DNA of 64,000 nt from Yaniella halotolerans DSM 15476 (GTDB lineage: Bacteria; Actinomycetota; Actinomycetes; Actinomycetales; Micrococcaceae), in the NCBI RefSeq assembly GCF_000420805.1, contig NZ_ATVQ01000004.1:144586-208585 (forward strand), in the 5' to 3' direction. The position numbers and the translations under genes are program-made. Numbering within the stretch: the first letter of the stretch is position 1; each line of letters begins with the position of its first letter. Shown here piece by piece: positions 21,968 to 31,075 of the stretch. The notes under the pieces are model-generated. The model did not search any database. It had not been told where the DNA came from and worked only from the letters and a program-made list of their open reading frames with translations.

Positions 21968-23143
21968 ATGCCTGAACAAAAAATCGTTGTACTCGATGGT
22001 GCCCGAACACCTGTTGGAAGTTATGGCGGGGTGCTCTCATCTGTTGAGGCGTATAAACTTGGTGGCGCCGCGATCAAAGAATCGCTTGCCCGCACCGGAG
22101 TAGACGACAACAACATCGACGACGTCATCATGGGCCAAGTTGGTCAGGTTGGACCGGATGCTTATAACGCTCGTCGAACTGTTCTCGAAGCCGGTCTACC
22201 GCAGAGCACTCCCGCATTCAATGTGAACCGTCTCTGCGGTTCTGGACTACAGGCCGTATGGTCGGCTGCGCAGGAGTTGCATTGGGGTGGCGCTCGCTAC
22301 GTGGTGGCCGGCGGTAATGAGTCGATGTCACGTATGCCCTTTTTGGATTTCAACGCGCGTGGCAATAAGCGTCTCGGTCATCGCACCGTTTTGGATGGCA
22401 CCATCGCGCTGCTCACCGACCCGTTCTCTAATGCGCATATGGGTGTCACTGCCGAAAATGTTGCCGCAAAATATGAGGTTTCTCGGCCTGAACAAGACGA
22501 GTTCGCTGCAGAATCACAGCGTAGGGCAGCGTCGGCCGAGGCGCAGGCTGCTTTTGCAGAAGAAATTGTTGCTCTGGAAGTCGACCGGGTCGGCACCGTC
22601 GATACTGATGAACATCCAAAACCTGATTCGACGGTCGAAAAACTAGCGGGCTTGCGCCCTGCGTTCCAGCAGGATGGCACGGTCACTGCCGGAAATGCTT
22701 CAGGGATCAATGATGGCGGTGCCGCAATGGTTCTTTCAACCGCTGAAGTGGCAGCAGCCCAGGGGCACAGCGTGCTGGGTTCATTAGAACACGTAACCAA
22801 GGCTGCAATGGATCCGAATCTTATGGGGTATGCACCCACACATGCGCTCAACATCATGTGGGAGGAAACCGGGCTGAGTCCAGCAGATATCGGTCATGTG
22901 GAACTGAACGAAGCGTTTGCCTCCCAGTCGCTTGCTGTCATTCGGGATGCAGGCTTATCGATGGAGCAAACTAACCCATATGGTGGCGCAATCGCTTTGG
23001 GCCACCCCATTGGTGCCACCGGTGCGGTGCTGACTCTGCGTGCGCTCTATGCGATGCGTCGGAACAACCACGAGTATGTCGTCGTCACTGCGTGCATCGG
23101 TGGCGGGCAGGCTCTTGCATTGTTGTTCAAGAACGCAGCCTAG
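21968..23143 (+). CDS. Acetyl-CoA C-acyltransferase (thiolase)
   Basis: 391 residues with the three thiolase signatures: nucleophile Cys in NVNRLCGSGLQAV (about residue 88), NEAFASQSLAV near residue 318 and the C-terminal GHPIGATGA and CIGGGQ blocks with catalytic His and Cys. It condenses or cleaves acyl-CoA/acetyl-CoA. A GGAGG ribosome site lies 6 bases before the ATG. No partner beta-oxidation genes are adjacent, so it could act in acetoacetyl-CoA metabolism rather than fatty-acid breakdown. Ends at a strong hairpin. Confidence 0.95.
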   Translation: MPEQKIVVLDGARTPVGSYGGVLSSVEAYKLGGAAIKESLARTGVDDNNIDDVIMGQVGQVGPDAYNARRTVLEAGLPQSTPAFNVNRLCGSGLQAVWSAAQELHWGGARYVVAGGNESMSRMPFLDFNARGNKRLGHRTVLDGTIALLTDPFSNAHMGVTAENVAAKYEVSRPEQDEFAAESQRRAASAEAQAAFAEEIVALEVDRVGTVDTDEHPKPDSTVEKLAGLRPAFQQDGTVTAGNASGINDGGAAMVLSTAEVAAAQGHSVLGSLEHVTKAAMDPNLMGYAPTHALNIMWEETGLSPADIGHVELNEAFASQSLAVIRDAGLSMEQTNPYGGAIALGHPIGATGAVLTLRALYAMRRNNHEYVVVTACIGGGQALALLFKNAA

Positions 23144-23163
23144 TGCGTCCCCCCTTAACGTAC

Positions 23164-23193
23164 ACGAAGCCCAAGCAAACGCTTGGGCTTCGT
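23164..23193. terminator. Intrinsic terminator between thiolase and sucD
   Basis: Perfect 13-bp stem (ACGAAGCCCAAGC) with an AAAC loop between convergent genes. Only a short T-run follows on either strand, but the stem is strong. Confidence 0.75.
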
Positions 23194-23221
23194 TACTATC
23201 TGATGAACTCAGATGCGAGAC

Positions 23222-24139
23222 TTAGAGATTCTTGAAGATCTCGCGCATCTTGTCAGCGGCCTCGGTTGGGGTTTGGCCAACCTGAACGCCTGCCGCTTCA
23301 AGAGCTTCTTTCTTCGCTGCAGCGGTTCCGGATGAACCGGAAACGATTGCCCCGGCGTGACCCATGGTCTTGCCTTCTGGCGCCGTGAATCCGGCAATGT
23401 AGCCAACCACTGGTTTGGAGACATTGTCTTTGATGTATTCGGCGGCTTTTTCTTCTGCGTCGCCGCCAATTTCACCGATCATGATGATGGCTTTGGTCTC
23501 TGGGTCCTGTTCGAAGGCTTCCAGCGCATCGATGTGGGTGGTGCCAATGACGGGGTCGCCACCGATACCGATAGCAGTCGAGATACCGATCTCGGACAGT
23601 TCGTGCATCATCTGGTAGGTCAAAGTACCCGACTTGGAAACCAGGCCGATTGGGCCAGTGCCGGTAATGGTAGCCGGTGTAATACCTGCCAATGCGACAT
23701 CTGGTGTGATGATGCCTGGGCAGTTAGGACCAATGATGCGGGTCTTTGGTTTGCCGTCAGAACCAACATTGGCCTGTGAGGCAGCAAAGAACTCGGCGGT
23801 GTCCTGGACAGGGATACCTTCGGTGATGACTACGAGCAGACCGATTTCAGCTTCAATGGCTTCCATTGCAGCATCTTTTGCGAATTTCGGTGGCACGAAC
23901 ATGACCGAAACATCGGCGCCGGTTTCTTTCATGGCTTCTTCGACGGTGCCGTAGACGTTCAGTGAGACGTCTTTGCCATTGGCGTCAACGTGCTCGACGG
24001 TTTCGCCTGCGCGACGTGCGTTGACGCCGCCAACAATGTTGGTGCCGGCTTTCAGCATCAGTGCGGTGTGTTTAGTTCCTTCGCCGCCGGTAATACCTTG
24101 GACGATGACCTTTGAATCTTTATTGAGGAAGATCGACAT
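23222..24139 (-). CDS. sucD: Succinate-CoA ligase subunit alpha
   Basis: CoA-binding and phosphohistidine subunit of succinyl-CoA synthetase in the TCA cycle. The 305 residues open with [24 protein letters not shown] (CoA-binding Rossmann domain) and contain the phosphorylated His in [12 protein letters not shown] near residue 245. It follows sucC by 18 bases on the same strand. Confidence 0.97.
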   Translation of the reverse strand: MSIFLNKDSKVIVQGITGGEGTKHTALMLKAGTNIVGGVNARRAGETVEHVDANGKDVSLNVYGTVEEAMKETGADVSVMFVPPKFAKDAAMEAIEAEIGLLVVITEGIPVQDTAEFFAASQANVGSDGKPKTRIIGPNCPGIITPDVALAGITPATITGTGPIGLVSKSGTLTYQMMHELSEIGISTAIGIGGDPVIGTTHIDALEAFEQDPETKAIIMIGEIGGDAEEKAAEYIKDNVSKPVVGYIAGFTAPEGKTMGHAGAIVSGSSGTAAAKKEALEAAGVQVGQTPTEAADKMREIFKNL

Positions 24140-24157
24140 TTCTTCTTTATCCCGTCC

Positions 24158-25321
24158 TTACTTGTTGGCCAACTCGGCGGCTTTGTCAGCGCCTTCGTCC
24201 ATGGTGGCCGCAATGGTGACCAGCGGGTGGTTGGCTTCGGCCAGAATGGCGCGGCCTTCTTCCACCTTGTTTCCGTCCAGGCGTACAACCAGCTGTTTGG
24301 TTGCGGTATCGCCTAGGATTTCTAGCGCCTGCACAATACCGCGGGCAACCTGGTCACACGCGGTGATACCACCGAAGACATTTACGAATACAGAGTTGAC
24401 CTGTTCGTCGCCCAGGATCACATCGAGGCCATCGGCCATGACCTGTGCGTCAGCGCCACCACCGATGTCCAGGAAGTTGGCTGGTTTGACGTTGCCGTGG
24501 TTTTCGCCAGCGTATGCGACGACGTCCAGTGTGGACATAACCAGTCCGGCACCGTTACCAATTACACCAACGGAACCGTCGAGCTTCACGTAGTTGAGGC
24601 CTTTGGTTTCAGCTTTGGCTTCGAGTGGGTTTTCGGTGCGTTCGTCAACGAGGTCAGCGTGTGCTGGCTGACGGAAGTCGGCGTTGTCATCTACGGTCAC
24701 TTTTCCGTCGAGTGCAATGAGTTTGCCTTCGCCGGTGAGGACTAGTGGGTTGACCTCAACGAGAGTGGCGTCTTCTTTTTCAAAGACTTCACCGAGTTTG
24801 ACCAGCACATCAGCGATATCGCTTTGCATGTCGTCAGCGAATTTAGCTTCTTTTGCAATCTGCTCTGCTACTTCGCGGTTCAGACCTGTGGTTGGCGAAA
24901 CTGGAACGCGGGCCAGATCATCTGGACGCTCTTCTGCCAACTGCTCGATGTCCATACCGCCTTCTACCGATGCCATAGCAAGGTAGGTGCGGTTGGCGCG
25001 ATCCAGCAGCATCGAGAAGTAGTACTCTTCTTTGATGTCAGCGCCAGCAGCGATCATCACCTGGTGGACGGTGTGACCTTTAATGTCCATGCCAAGAATT
25101 TCTTTGGCATACTCATATGCTTCGTCGGCGTTCTTCGCTACTTTGACACCGCCGGCTTTACCGCGGCCGCCTACTTTAACTTGGGCTTTGACAACGGTAA
25201 CGCCACCGAGTTTTTCAGCGGCTGCTTTGGCATCTTCCGGTGTTTCGGCAACGATCCCAGCCAGCACGGGTACCCCGTGTGCTTCAAAAAGATCGCGTGC
25301 CTGGTACTCATACAGGTCCAC
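24158..25321 (-). CDS. sucC: ADP-forming succinate-CoA ligase subunit beta
   Basis: Nucleotide-binding subunit of succinyl-CoA synthetase. The 387 residues begin [19 protein letters not shown], the usual ATP-grasp opening, and include the [12 protein letters not shown] nucleotide loop and the substrate-site block [14 protein letters not shown]. First gene of sucCD. The 161 bases upstream to pcrA's stop hold its promoter; I recognised no operator there. Confidence 0.97.
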   Translation of the reverse strand: MDLYEYQARDLFEAHGVPVLAGIVAETPEDAKAAAEKLGGVTVVKAQVKVGGRGKAGGVKVAKNADEAYEYAKEILGMDIKGHTVHQVMIAAGADIKEEYYFSMLLDRANRTYLAMASVEGGMDIEQLAEERPDDLARVPVSPTTGLNREVAEQIAKEAKFADDMQSDIADVLVKLGEVFEKEDATLVEVNPLVLTGEGKLIALDGKVTVDDNADFRQPAHADLVDERTENPLEAKAETKGLNYVKLDGSVGVIGNGAGLVMSTLDVVAYAGENHGNVKPANFLDIGGGADAQVMADGLDVILGDEQVNSVFVNVFGGITACDQVARGIVQALEILGDTATKQLVVRLDGNKVEEGRAILAEANHPLVTIAATMDEGADKAAELANK

Positions 25322-25482
25322 GGGTTTGCAGTCCTTTTACCTCGACAACTTATTGAACGACACTCCCGGAACAGATATCCCCGGGCGTCGGCGAGTTCGG
25401 CTTAACGCCACAAAACTCCTAAGCCCTTACTGTAGTCCACTGGGAGGGGGTCCCCCGAACAATGACTACATATTGGCACGGT

Positions 25483-27969
25483 TTACGTCTTTTTCAGTGG
25501 TGCGTAGCGCAGCAACAAGCGTTTTTCAGATTCAGCGAACTGTACAACAGCTACGGCTTTAGGGCCCTCGCCTTGGACTCCGGTTACCACGCCTGTGCCG
25601 AATGATTTATGTTCAACGATGTCGCCTATGGCGACCGAAATGACTTCTTTATTTGGGTTCACCTGGGTACGAGGTGCTGGCTTCTTCACTCGGGCTGTCT
25701 CTTGGGCTTCGGTAATACCCTCGGCTGCCGCCTTGCCGTAGTTCTTGCTTGCGGTCGAAGCACCCCAATGTGAGCCGCTGAAACGTTGCGCATCCCGGTA
25801 ACGGAAGCCACGCACTCCGGTGTCCTGTCCGAAGCCTCCGAAGCCACCGCCAAACCCTGAGGTTCCCGGTGCCCCTTTTCCTTCACGTTCCCAGTCAATA
25901 AGCTCTGCTGGAATCTCCGATAGGAACTGGCTGGCCGGATAGAACTGATGCTGTCCCCACATACTGCGCGACTCTGCGCGTGACACATAGAGCCGTTCGC
26001 GTGCTCTCGTCAGACCGACATACGCCAGACGTCGTTCCTCGGCCAACTCCTTTTCATCCGCCATAGAACGGGCGTGTGGGAAAACGCCGTGTTCCATACC
26101 CGTGAGGAAGACGACGGGGAATTCCAGGCCTTTGGCAGTATGCAAGGTCATCAGCGTGACCTCACCCATGTATTCTGCGAGCGCTTGGCCTTCTTCATCT
26201 GCGGCATCCGGCAGCTGATCAGCATCAGCAACCAGTGCGACCTGTTCCAAGAAGTCACCGAGGGTTCCGTCCGGATTAGCCTTATCAAACTCCCGTACAA
26301 CACCGACTAGCTCGCCGAGGTTATCGGCTCGGGATTCATCTTGAAAATCCTTGGAGCTACGCAGTGCTTCCAGCATGCCGGTTTGTTCCAGCACGGCCTC
26401 AAGAATCGTAGCGACCGATTCTGTTTCAGCAACTTGTTGTAGGTCGTCAATCAGCTGCGTAAATTTCTTGACCGCGTTCAAAGACCGCTTCGCCATGCCT
26501 CCAGGTGAATTTTCAGCATCACGCAACGCCCGCATAAAGGTGGATTGCGTCCGCGTCTGAAGAGCAGCGACAGTGCCTTCGGCTCGATCTCCGATACCGC
26601 GTTTTGGTTCGTTCAGGATACGCCTGAGGTTGACGTCGTCGTCCGGGTTGTCCAAAACGCGCAAGTAGCCCAGCGCATCTTTGATTTCTTTCCGGTCGTA
26701 GAACCGGGTACCACCAACCACACGATATGGAATGCCAGAGGCGATCAAACGTTCTTCAATGGAGCGAGACTGAGCATTGGTGCGGTAAAAGATCGCCATA
26801 TCAGCTGGCCGATAGTCTTGATTGTCCATGAGGTCATCGATGGTGTCTGTGATCCACTGAGCTTCGCGTGATTCAGATTCTGCCGCGTAGCCAGTGATCT
26901 TTTCGCCATTACCCTCAGCGGTCCACAGGCGTTTGACCTCACGCGACGGGTTCTGTGCAATTACCGCGTTTGCTGCATCCAGAATGGTTTGAGTGGAACG
27001 ATAGTTTTGTTCCAGCCGAATCACCGTGGCGTCCGGGTAATCGTGCTCAAAATCGACAATGTTGCGAATATCCGCACCACGGAAGGCATAAATCGACTGA
27101 TCAGAGTCGCCCACTACCGTCAATTGACCGCCTTCGGTTGCCACACCCTCCGGTTCTCCCGGAGCACCGGTCAGAAGCCGTACCAAGCGATATTGTGCAT
27201 GGTTTGTATCCTGGTACTCATCGACCAGAACGAATCGGAAACGACGTCGGTAGTTATCGAGAATCGCAGGGAACGCATCAAACATATGAACGACGTTGCC
27301 CAGCAGATCGTCGAAGTCCATGGCGTTGGCACCGCGTAGCCGGGAAGTATATTCCTTATAGATTTCTGCGACAGCCTGGTGCCACGGGTCAGCGGGAGCG
27401 GTTGACGCAAATTTCTCATCGTCGACGAGTTCGTTTTTCAACGAGGAAATCTTATTGCGTATAGCCCGTGGGGCGAAACGTTTTGGATCTAGGTCAGCGT
27501 CTTTGGCAATCTGGGTGATCAGGCGCAACGAATCAGACGCGTCATAAATCGAGAAGTTGGACTTTAGTCCAACGTGTTTAGCTTCGCGACGGAGAATGCG
27601 AACACACGAGGAGTGGAAAGTAGAGATCCACATCTTGGCTGCCTCCGGACCCACGAGCTCGCCGATCCGTTCCCGCATTTCGGCTGCAGCTTTATTCGTA
27701 AACGTAATCGCCAAAAATTCGTGTGCTCGCGCATCGCCCGTCGCCAATAAATGCCCAATCCGATGGGTCAGCACACGAGTTTTACCTGAACCAGCACCGG
27801 CGACAATGAGCAAGGGCCCACCACGATGCAAGACCGCTTCAGCTTGAGATTCATTCAAACCTGTCACCAAGCGCTCCGCCGACGCATTTGGCGCAGGCGC
27901 CAAATGTTCAGAACTGGCATCAACGGAAAATGCAGGGCGAAATTGGGGCAAAGAAGTCTGGTAGGCCAT
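25483..27969 (-). CDS. pcrA: ATP-dependent DNA helicase PcrA (UvrD family)
   Basis: 3'-5' superfamily 1 helicase acting in nucleotide excision repair and replication-fork clearing. 828 residues carry the seven helicase motifs: Walker A GAGSGKT (about residues 58-64), FTNKAAAEMRERI (Ia), DEYQDTN (II), VVGDSDQSIYAFRGAD (III), LEQNYRS (IV), LMTLHTAKGLEFPVVF (V) and VGLTRARERL (VI). A C-terminal Tudor-like tail (VNPNKEVISVAIGDIVEHKSFG) is present as in PcrA. The ATG at 27969 has TTGGAG 4 bases before it; the longer frame to 28059 has no such support. Confidence 0.96.
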   Translation of the reverse strand: MAYQTSLPQFRPAFSVDASSEHLAPAPNASAERLVTGLNESQAEAVLHRGGPLLIVAGAGSGKTRVLTHRIGHLLATGDARAHEFLAITFTNKAAAEMRERIGELVGPEAAKMWISTFHSSCVRILRREAKHVGLKSNFSIYDASDSLRLITQIAKDADLDPKRFAPRAIRNKISSLKNELVDDEKFASTAPADPWHQAVAEIYKEYTSRLRGANAMDFDDLLGNVVHMFDAFPAILDNYRRRFRFVLVDEYQDTNHAQYRLVRLLTGAPGEPEGVATEGGQLTVVGDSDQSIYAFRGADIRNIVDFEHDYPDATVIRLEQNYRSTQTILDAANAVIAQNPSREVKRLWTAEGNGEKITGYAAESESREAQWITDTIDDLMDNQDYRPADMAIFYRTNAQSRSIEERLIASGIPYRVVGGTRFYDRKEIKDALGYLRVLDNPDDDVNLRRILNEPKRGIGDRAEGTVAALQTRTQSTFMRALRDAENSPGGMAKRSLNAVKKFTQLIDDLQQVAETESVATILEAVLEQTGMLEALRSSKDFQDESRADNLGELVGVVREFDKANPDGTLGDFLEQVALVADADQLPDAADEEGQALAEYMGEVTLMTLHTAKGLEFPVVFLTGMEHGVFPHARSMADEKELAEERRLAYVGLTRARERLYVSRAESRSMWGQHQFYPASQFLSEIPAELIDWEREGKGAPGTSGFGGGFGGFGQDTGVRGFRYRDAQRFSGSHWGASTASKNYGKAAAEGITEAQETARVKKPAPRTQVNPNKEVISVAIGDIVEHKSFGTGVVTGVQGEGPKAVAVVQFAESEKRLLLRYAPLKKT

Positions 27970-28139
27970 AGGCTCCAAGTCTAGCCGGTCACGCTTCCAA
28001 AACTGGTCTGTGTTCGCCGGCTGTGGAGAAGCTCTGCAACACCGATCCGGTGAATTCAACTAAGATGAGTACCAGGTATTTCAGAACGACATGAGGTTCC
28101 CACGCCAAGTTTGGCATCGAGATCTGCACCGGAGGATGA

Positions 28140-28817
28140 GTGGCAAGAAAGCGCCGAGCCAAAGACTACGAGGACCATCAATCGATTCGGCCCATGCCGA
28201 AGAAAAGAACAGATCGTCCACGTTTGACTGTTGCCCAGGCGAAGGAGGACATCCAACAAGCCGGTCGGCAAGAAGGCAGTCCGGGCATGTTAGTGCTCGC
28301 CGTCCTCGCAGTCACGTTGTTCATCGGCTTTTATTACCACATTCTGGCGCTTCAAGGCATGCAGCAACTCACCGGTGGGACGCCTATGCTCGACCATCAT
28401 GTTTCTGGTTTCACGATCACAGACGTCGAACACCTTGCCGAACGCATGGATGACGACGCGTTGGGCCAGTACAACTGGGTGCACATCACCGCCGGTCGAA
28501 TCTTTCCGGTCATGCTTGGCCTCAGCGTGATATCGGTGGGTTTGTGGACATTACGCACCAAACTCGCCAAATGGGGTGCTGTAGCGGCAGCTGTGATCTA
28601 CGCCGGTTTGGAAATCTGGGCCTCGATCACTAGAGAAGCTGTACTGCAAGACATAACCGAGGCAAATACTTCGCTTGCCTCTACACTGACCGTATTGCAA
28701 TGGCTTGTCTTTGCTTTCCTGATCATCTGGATCGTAGCCATGCTGGTGCTGAAATTTATTGGTCGAAATAACCCTGGCCTTGCGACATCAATGGATCCAG
28801 AGCGCGAGATCCCCTAG
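28140..28817 (+). CDS. Hypothetical four-helix membrane protein
   Basis: 225 residues starting at GTG 28140, just after GGAGGATGA. A basic N terminus (ARKRRAKDYEDHQSIRPMPKKR) is followed by four predicted membrane helices at about residues 56-78, 117-140, 147-165 and 182-207; the loop between helices 1 and 2 should be extracytoplasmic. No family recognised. It lies divergently beside pcrA and immediately before tRNA-Arg. Confidence 0.7.
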   Translation: MARKRRAKDYEDHQSIRPMPKKRTDRPRLTVAQAKEDIQQAGRQEGSPGMLVLAVLAVTLFIGFYYHILALQGMQQLTGGTPMLDHHVSGFTITDVEHLAERMDDDALGQYNWVHITAGRIFPVMLGLSVISVGLWTLRTKLAKWGAVAAAVIYAGLEIWASITREAVLQDITEANTSLASTLTVLQWLVFAFLIIWIVAMLVLKFIGRNNPGLATSMDPEREIP

Positions 28818-28843
28818 GATAGCCTGTGGCCTTCAAGGCCCTC

Positions 28844-28917
28844 GCCTCCGTAGCTCAGTTGGATAGAGCATCCCTCTCCTAAAGGGAAGGTCGCACGTTC
28901 GAATCGTGTCGGGGGCA
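28844..28917 (+). tRNA. tRNA-Arg (anticodon CCT)
   Basis: 74 bases fold as a cloverleaf: acceptor GCCTCCG with CGGGGGC, anticodon loop CTCCTAA between TCCCT and AGGGA, T-arm loop TTCGAAT. The CCT anticodon reads AGG. CCA is not encoded. Its 3' half is repeated 1,258 bases downstream (see the repeats). Confidence 0.97.
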
Positions 28918-28919
28918 CC
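28886..28919 (+). repeat. Left copy of a direct repeat at the tRNA-Arg 3' end (putative attL)
   Basis: 34 bases from the variable loop to the end of tRNA-Arg, matching 30144-30177 at 33 positions (29 in a row). Weaker identity reaches back to the anticodon loop (from 28877, 40 of 43). A repeated tRNA 3' end is the usual mark of integration by a tyrosine recombinase. Confidence 0.75.
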
Positions 28920-29102
28920 GCTCAACTAAGAGACATTCACGCATTCTTCTGCTGCCGGTCTTTTCTTAGCTCTCCCGAAACTACTCGGAGACAATTCAAG
29001 ATGGCATGCAAGTTGCTTGACTGCCTTTTCCACATCTAGGCCACACAACAATCCAAGACCCCGGCACGTTAAAACCGAGGCCTCGCAAAAAGTTGGCAAT
29101 TC

Positions 29103-29375
29103 CTATGGAATATCAGTAAGTGTTTTCTCCACTCCTGCTATCCGTCGCTCGATTTCAGTAAGGCGGTCCGCCATCGCCTGCTGTGACTTTGCATTCTCGA
29201 TCAGCGTCTGTCGAATATCGCGAACATCACTCACCTTGACATGGTTCGCACCGATTTCTTGCTGCTTGGCGGTGAAGTACTTTCTAACAATCACCACTAC
29301 GGCAGCAACAACTCCTGACGCTAACAGCAGGCCAACAGCAATCATCACAATCGGTATAAAAATATCTGGATTCAT
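29103..29375 (-). CDS. Small membrane-anchored coiled-coil protein
   Basis: 90 residues: one N-terminal membrane helix (about residues 5-30, IFIPIVMIAVGLLLASGVVA), a short basic turn (VRKYFTAKQQE) and a C-terminal helix with a heptad-like pattern (DRLTEIERRIAGVEKTL). Its start overlaps the stop of the winged-helix regulator gene by four bases, so they form an operon and probably one functional unit. The layout recalls small membrane partners of transcription factors such as the phage-shock proteins, but there is no sequence match that I can name. Confidence 0.7.
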   Translation of the reverse strand: MNPDIFIPIVMIAVGLLLASGVVAAVVVIVRKYFTAKQQEIGANHVKVSDVRDIRQTLIENAKSQQAMADRLTEIERRIAGVEKTLTDIP

Positions 29376-29683
29376 GAAGCCCCCTCTTCATTGTCTAAAG
29401 CTTGAAAAGTTTCAACAGCTTGTCGAATAGTTTCCTGGTTGACGATGAGATGAAAATCCTCAACTCGTAACTGACGCATCGCCTTACCCTCGTCGGACAA
29501 CAACAGCTCACTAGAAATGAACCCTGCCTCTTCGAGCTTCTTCGTGTGCATGTAAAGCAATGCCCGTGACATCCCCACCCGCCTAGCCAGCTCGCTCACA
29601 TGAAGCGGTTCATGCGCCAGCTCCGCAATGATCCGCATCCTCTGAGGGCTGGCAACAGCCGTCAACTGTGCACTCAGATCCAA
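29372..29683 (-). CDS. Winged helix-turn-helix regulator, ArsR-like
   Basis: 103 residues. The fold is seen from LTAVASPQRMRIIAELAHEPLHVSELARRVGMSRALLYMHTKKLEEAGFI, an ArsR-type DNA-binding domain; the C-terminal part has no metal-binding cysteines, so it is not a classical metal sensor. The start is TTG, supported by GGGAGG 6 bases upstream. A palindrome at 29699-29716 just before the gene could be its own operator. Upstream gene of a pair with the membrane protein. Confidence 0.78.
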   Translation of the reverse strand: MDLSAQLTAVASPQRMRIIAELAHEPLHVSELARRVGMSRALLYMHTKKLEEAGFISSELLLSDEGKAMRQLRVEDFHLIVNQETIRQAVETFQALDNEEGAS

Positions 29684-29698
29684 GTTCCACCTCCCATG

Positions 29699-29716
29699 TG
29701 TAAGTTTATACTAACA
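29699..29716. promoter_or_regulatory. Imperfect palindrome, possible operator of the winged-helix gene
   Basis: TGTAAGTTTATACTAACA has inverted arms matching at 5 of 6 positions and contains, on the - strand, a TATAAA -10-like hexamer about 15 bases before the ribosome site. Overlap of palindrome and -10 suggests self-repression. Inference only. Confidence 0.35.
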
Positions 29717-29885
29717 GATGGAATATATGAATTTCGAAACTCGTTATTGCCATCCGCAACGAAGCGCTCCACCTAGACCCTCACCTGAGCAGTCACAGAC
29801 GAAAGAGGTCGAGCTCAGCATCCGAGACGGGCATACCCGGCTTGAATGCCTGTATTAGTCCACCGATAAAAAGTAGGGTTTCTAC

Positions 29886-30116
29886 ATGCCTAAACTCCCC
29901 GTAGAAATTGAAGCAACAGATCACATCGAAGCCAGACAAATCGAGGCAATCTACCAACGGGGCGAAAGACATCAGGTTTTAGAGGACGAAGTTACGGAGG
30001 CAGTATGGAGCAAAGGATGGACACCCGTTGGGAAACCGATCTTTATCGGTTTAAGTAATGGCGCACCAGTGCTCTACCGATTTGAGGTGCCAGTGGAAAC
30101 CAGCATCGGCGGATAG
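29886..30116 (+). CDS. Hypothetical 76-residue protein in the tRNA-Arg insertion
   Basis: Soluble, mixed charge, beginning MPKLPVEIEATDHIEARQIE and ending in a predicted beta-rich part (PIFIGLSNGAPVLYRFEVPVE). TAGGGTTTCTAC lies before the ATG, a weak ribosome site. No family recognised. It ends 18 bases before the start of extended repeat identity at the right boundary of the insertion. Confidence 0.5.
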   Translation: MPKLPVEIEATDHIEARQIEAIYQRGERHQVLEDEVTEAVWSKGWTPVGKPIFIGLSNGAPVLYRFEVPVETSIGG

Positions 30117-30143
30117 CAACGTCCTCCATGCGATTCCTACAGA

Positions 30144-30177
30144 GAAGGTCGCACGTTCGAATCGTGTCGGGGACACC
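30144..30177 (+). repeat. Right copy of the tRNA-Arg 3'-end repeat (putative attR)
   Basis: Matches 28886-28919 at 33 of 34 bases (G to A at 30173). The 5' half of the tRNA is not present here, so this is not a second tRNA gene. It closes a 1,258-bp segment. Confidence 0.75.
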
Positions 30178-30231
30178 ATTGCTACTCAGTTCTGGCAAGC
30201 ACCTGAACCTTATAAAGTACTGACAATCGCG

Positions 30232-30250
30232 TGAGGTAAGCCTTACATAT
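30232..30250. promoter_or_regulatory. Probable IdeR/DtxR iron box in the dps promoter
   Basis: TGAGGTAAGCCTTACATAT agrees with 16 of 19 positions of the DtxR/IdeR consensus TWAGGTWAGSCTWACCTWA. It overlaps a promoter-like pair, CTGACA (30220-30225) and TACATA (30244-30249), spaced 18 bases. An ideR gene is encoded at 35247-35978. Iron-loaded IdeR bound here would block or modulate dps transcription. Confidence 0.6.
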
Positions 30251-30366
30251 CTTGCGACGCCCTGAGAAAAGGTATTGAGTAGAGACTGAGGGTAGAACCT
30301 TACAGAGACATGATCCGTCGTCGCGACATGGCAGACCGCCAACTTCAGCGGCAGAAAGGTTACTCA

Positions 30367-30885
30367 ATGACTGACAACTACGCAGATTACACCACCCCCG
30401 GCATGGATTTCGAAGACAGCCACCGCATCACCGATATCTTGCAGGTACGTCTCCATGCCCTTAATGACCTACACCTTACGCTCAAACACGCCCACTGGAA
30501 CGTGGTCGGACCGGACTTCATTTCTGTTCATGAGATGCTCGATCCACAGGTAAATGAAGTTCGTGCATGGGCCGACCTGGTCGCTGAACGCATCGCGACC
30601 ATGGGTGCGTCTCCCAAAGGCACCCCCGGATCGATCGTCACCGGCCGCACGTGGGAAGACTACGCAATCAATCGCGGCTCGACCTTAGCGCATATCTCGG
30701 CACTGAACGACGTCTACACCGGCGTCATCCAGGACTTCCGCAATGCCATAGCCGAAACCGGCAAGGCGGACCCGATGACCGAAGATATTCTTGTTGAGAT
30801 CACCCGCGGGCTTGAACTGTTCCAGTGGTTCCTGCGCTCATTTATCACCAAGTCGGACGGCACACTCAACCCAGTGTCTGAGTAA
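30367..30885 (+). CDS. dps: Dps family ferritin-like DNA-protection protein
   Basis: Dodecameric mini-ferritin that oxidises and stores iron and shields DNA from peroxide. The 172 residues hold the ferroxidase ligands of the family in LNDLHLTLKHAHWNVVGPDFISVHEMLDPQVNEVRAWADLVAERI (His, His, Asp, Glu). The frame is open from 30310, but ATG 30367 has AAAGG before it and starts the normal N terminus. A probable iron box overlaps the promoter; a strong terminator follows. Confidence 0.95.
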   Translation: MTDNYADYTTPGMDFEDSHRITDILQVRLHALNDLHLTLKHAHWNVVGPDFISVHEMLDPQVNEVRAWADLVAERIATMGASPKGTPGSIVTGRTWEDYAINRGSTLAHISALNDVYTGVIQDFRNAIAETGKADPMTEDILVEITRGLELFQWFLRSFITKSDGTLNPVSE

Positions 30886-30900
30886 ATCCGATTATTCACA

Positions 30901-30939
30901 AACCGTGCGCGGTCCCGCTTGGGGCCGCGCACGGTTTTT
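30901..30939 (+). terminator. Intrinsic terminator after dps
   Basis: 16-bp stem (AACCGTGCGCGGTCCC, one G-T pair), GCTT loop, ending in a run of T. Confidence 0.93.
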
Positions 30940-31075
30940 GGTTAAACAAACAGTTCACGCCCAACAGCTCTGGTCGAGGTCGGCCCAAGTTTGCAAGCAT
31001 GGAAGGCAGCACGCTTCGATAAAGGTGCGATGAACTGGAGAAATCCTCCCCGACTTTTGAAAGGCAGGATGAACC

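Noticed and set aside
30135..30177. Second tRNA-Arg gene
   Set aside because: Only the anticodon loop to the 3' end is present; the 5' half is missing, so it is an attachment-site repeat.
30043..30342. 99-residue frame on the - strand
   Set aside because: It reads through the antisense of the tRNA-derived repeat and the dps promoter; it has no ribosome site.
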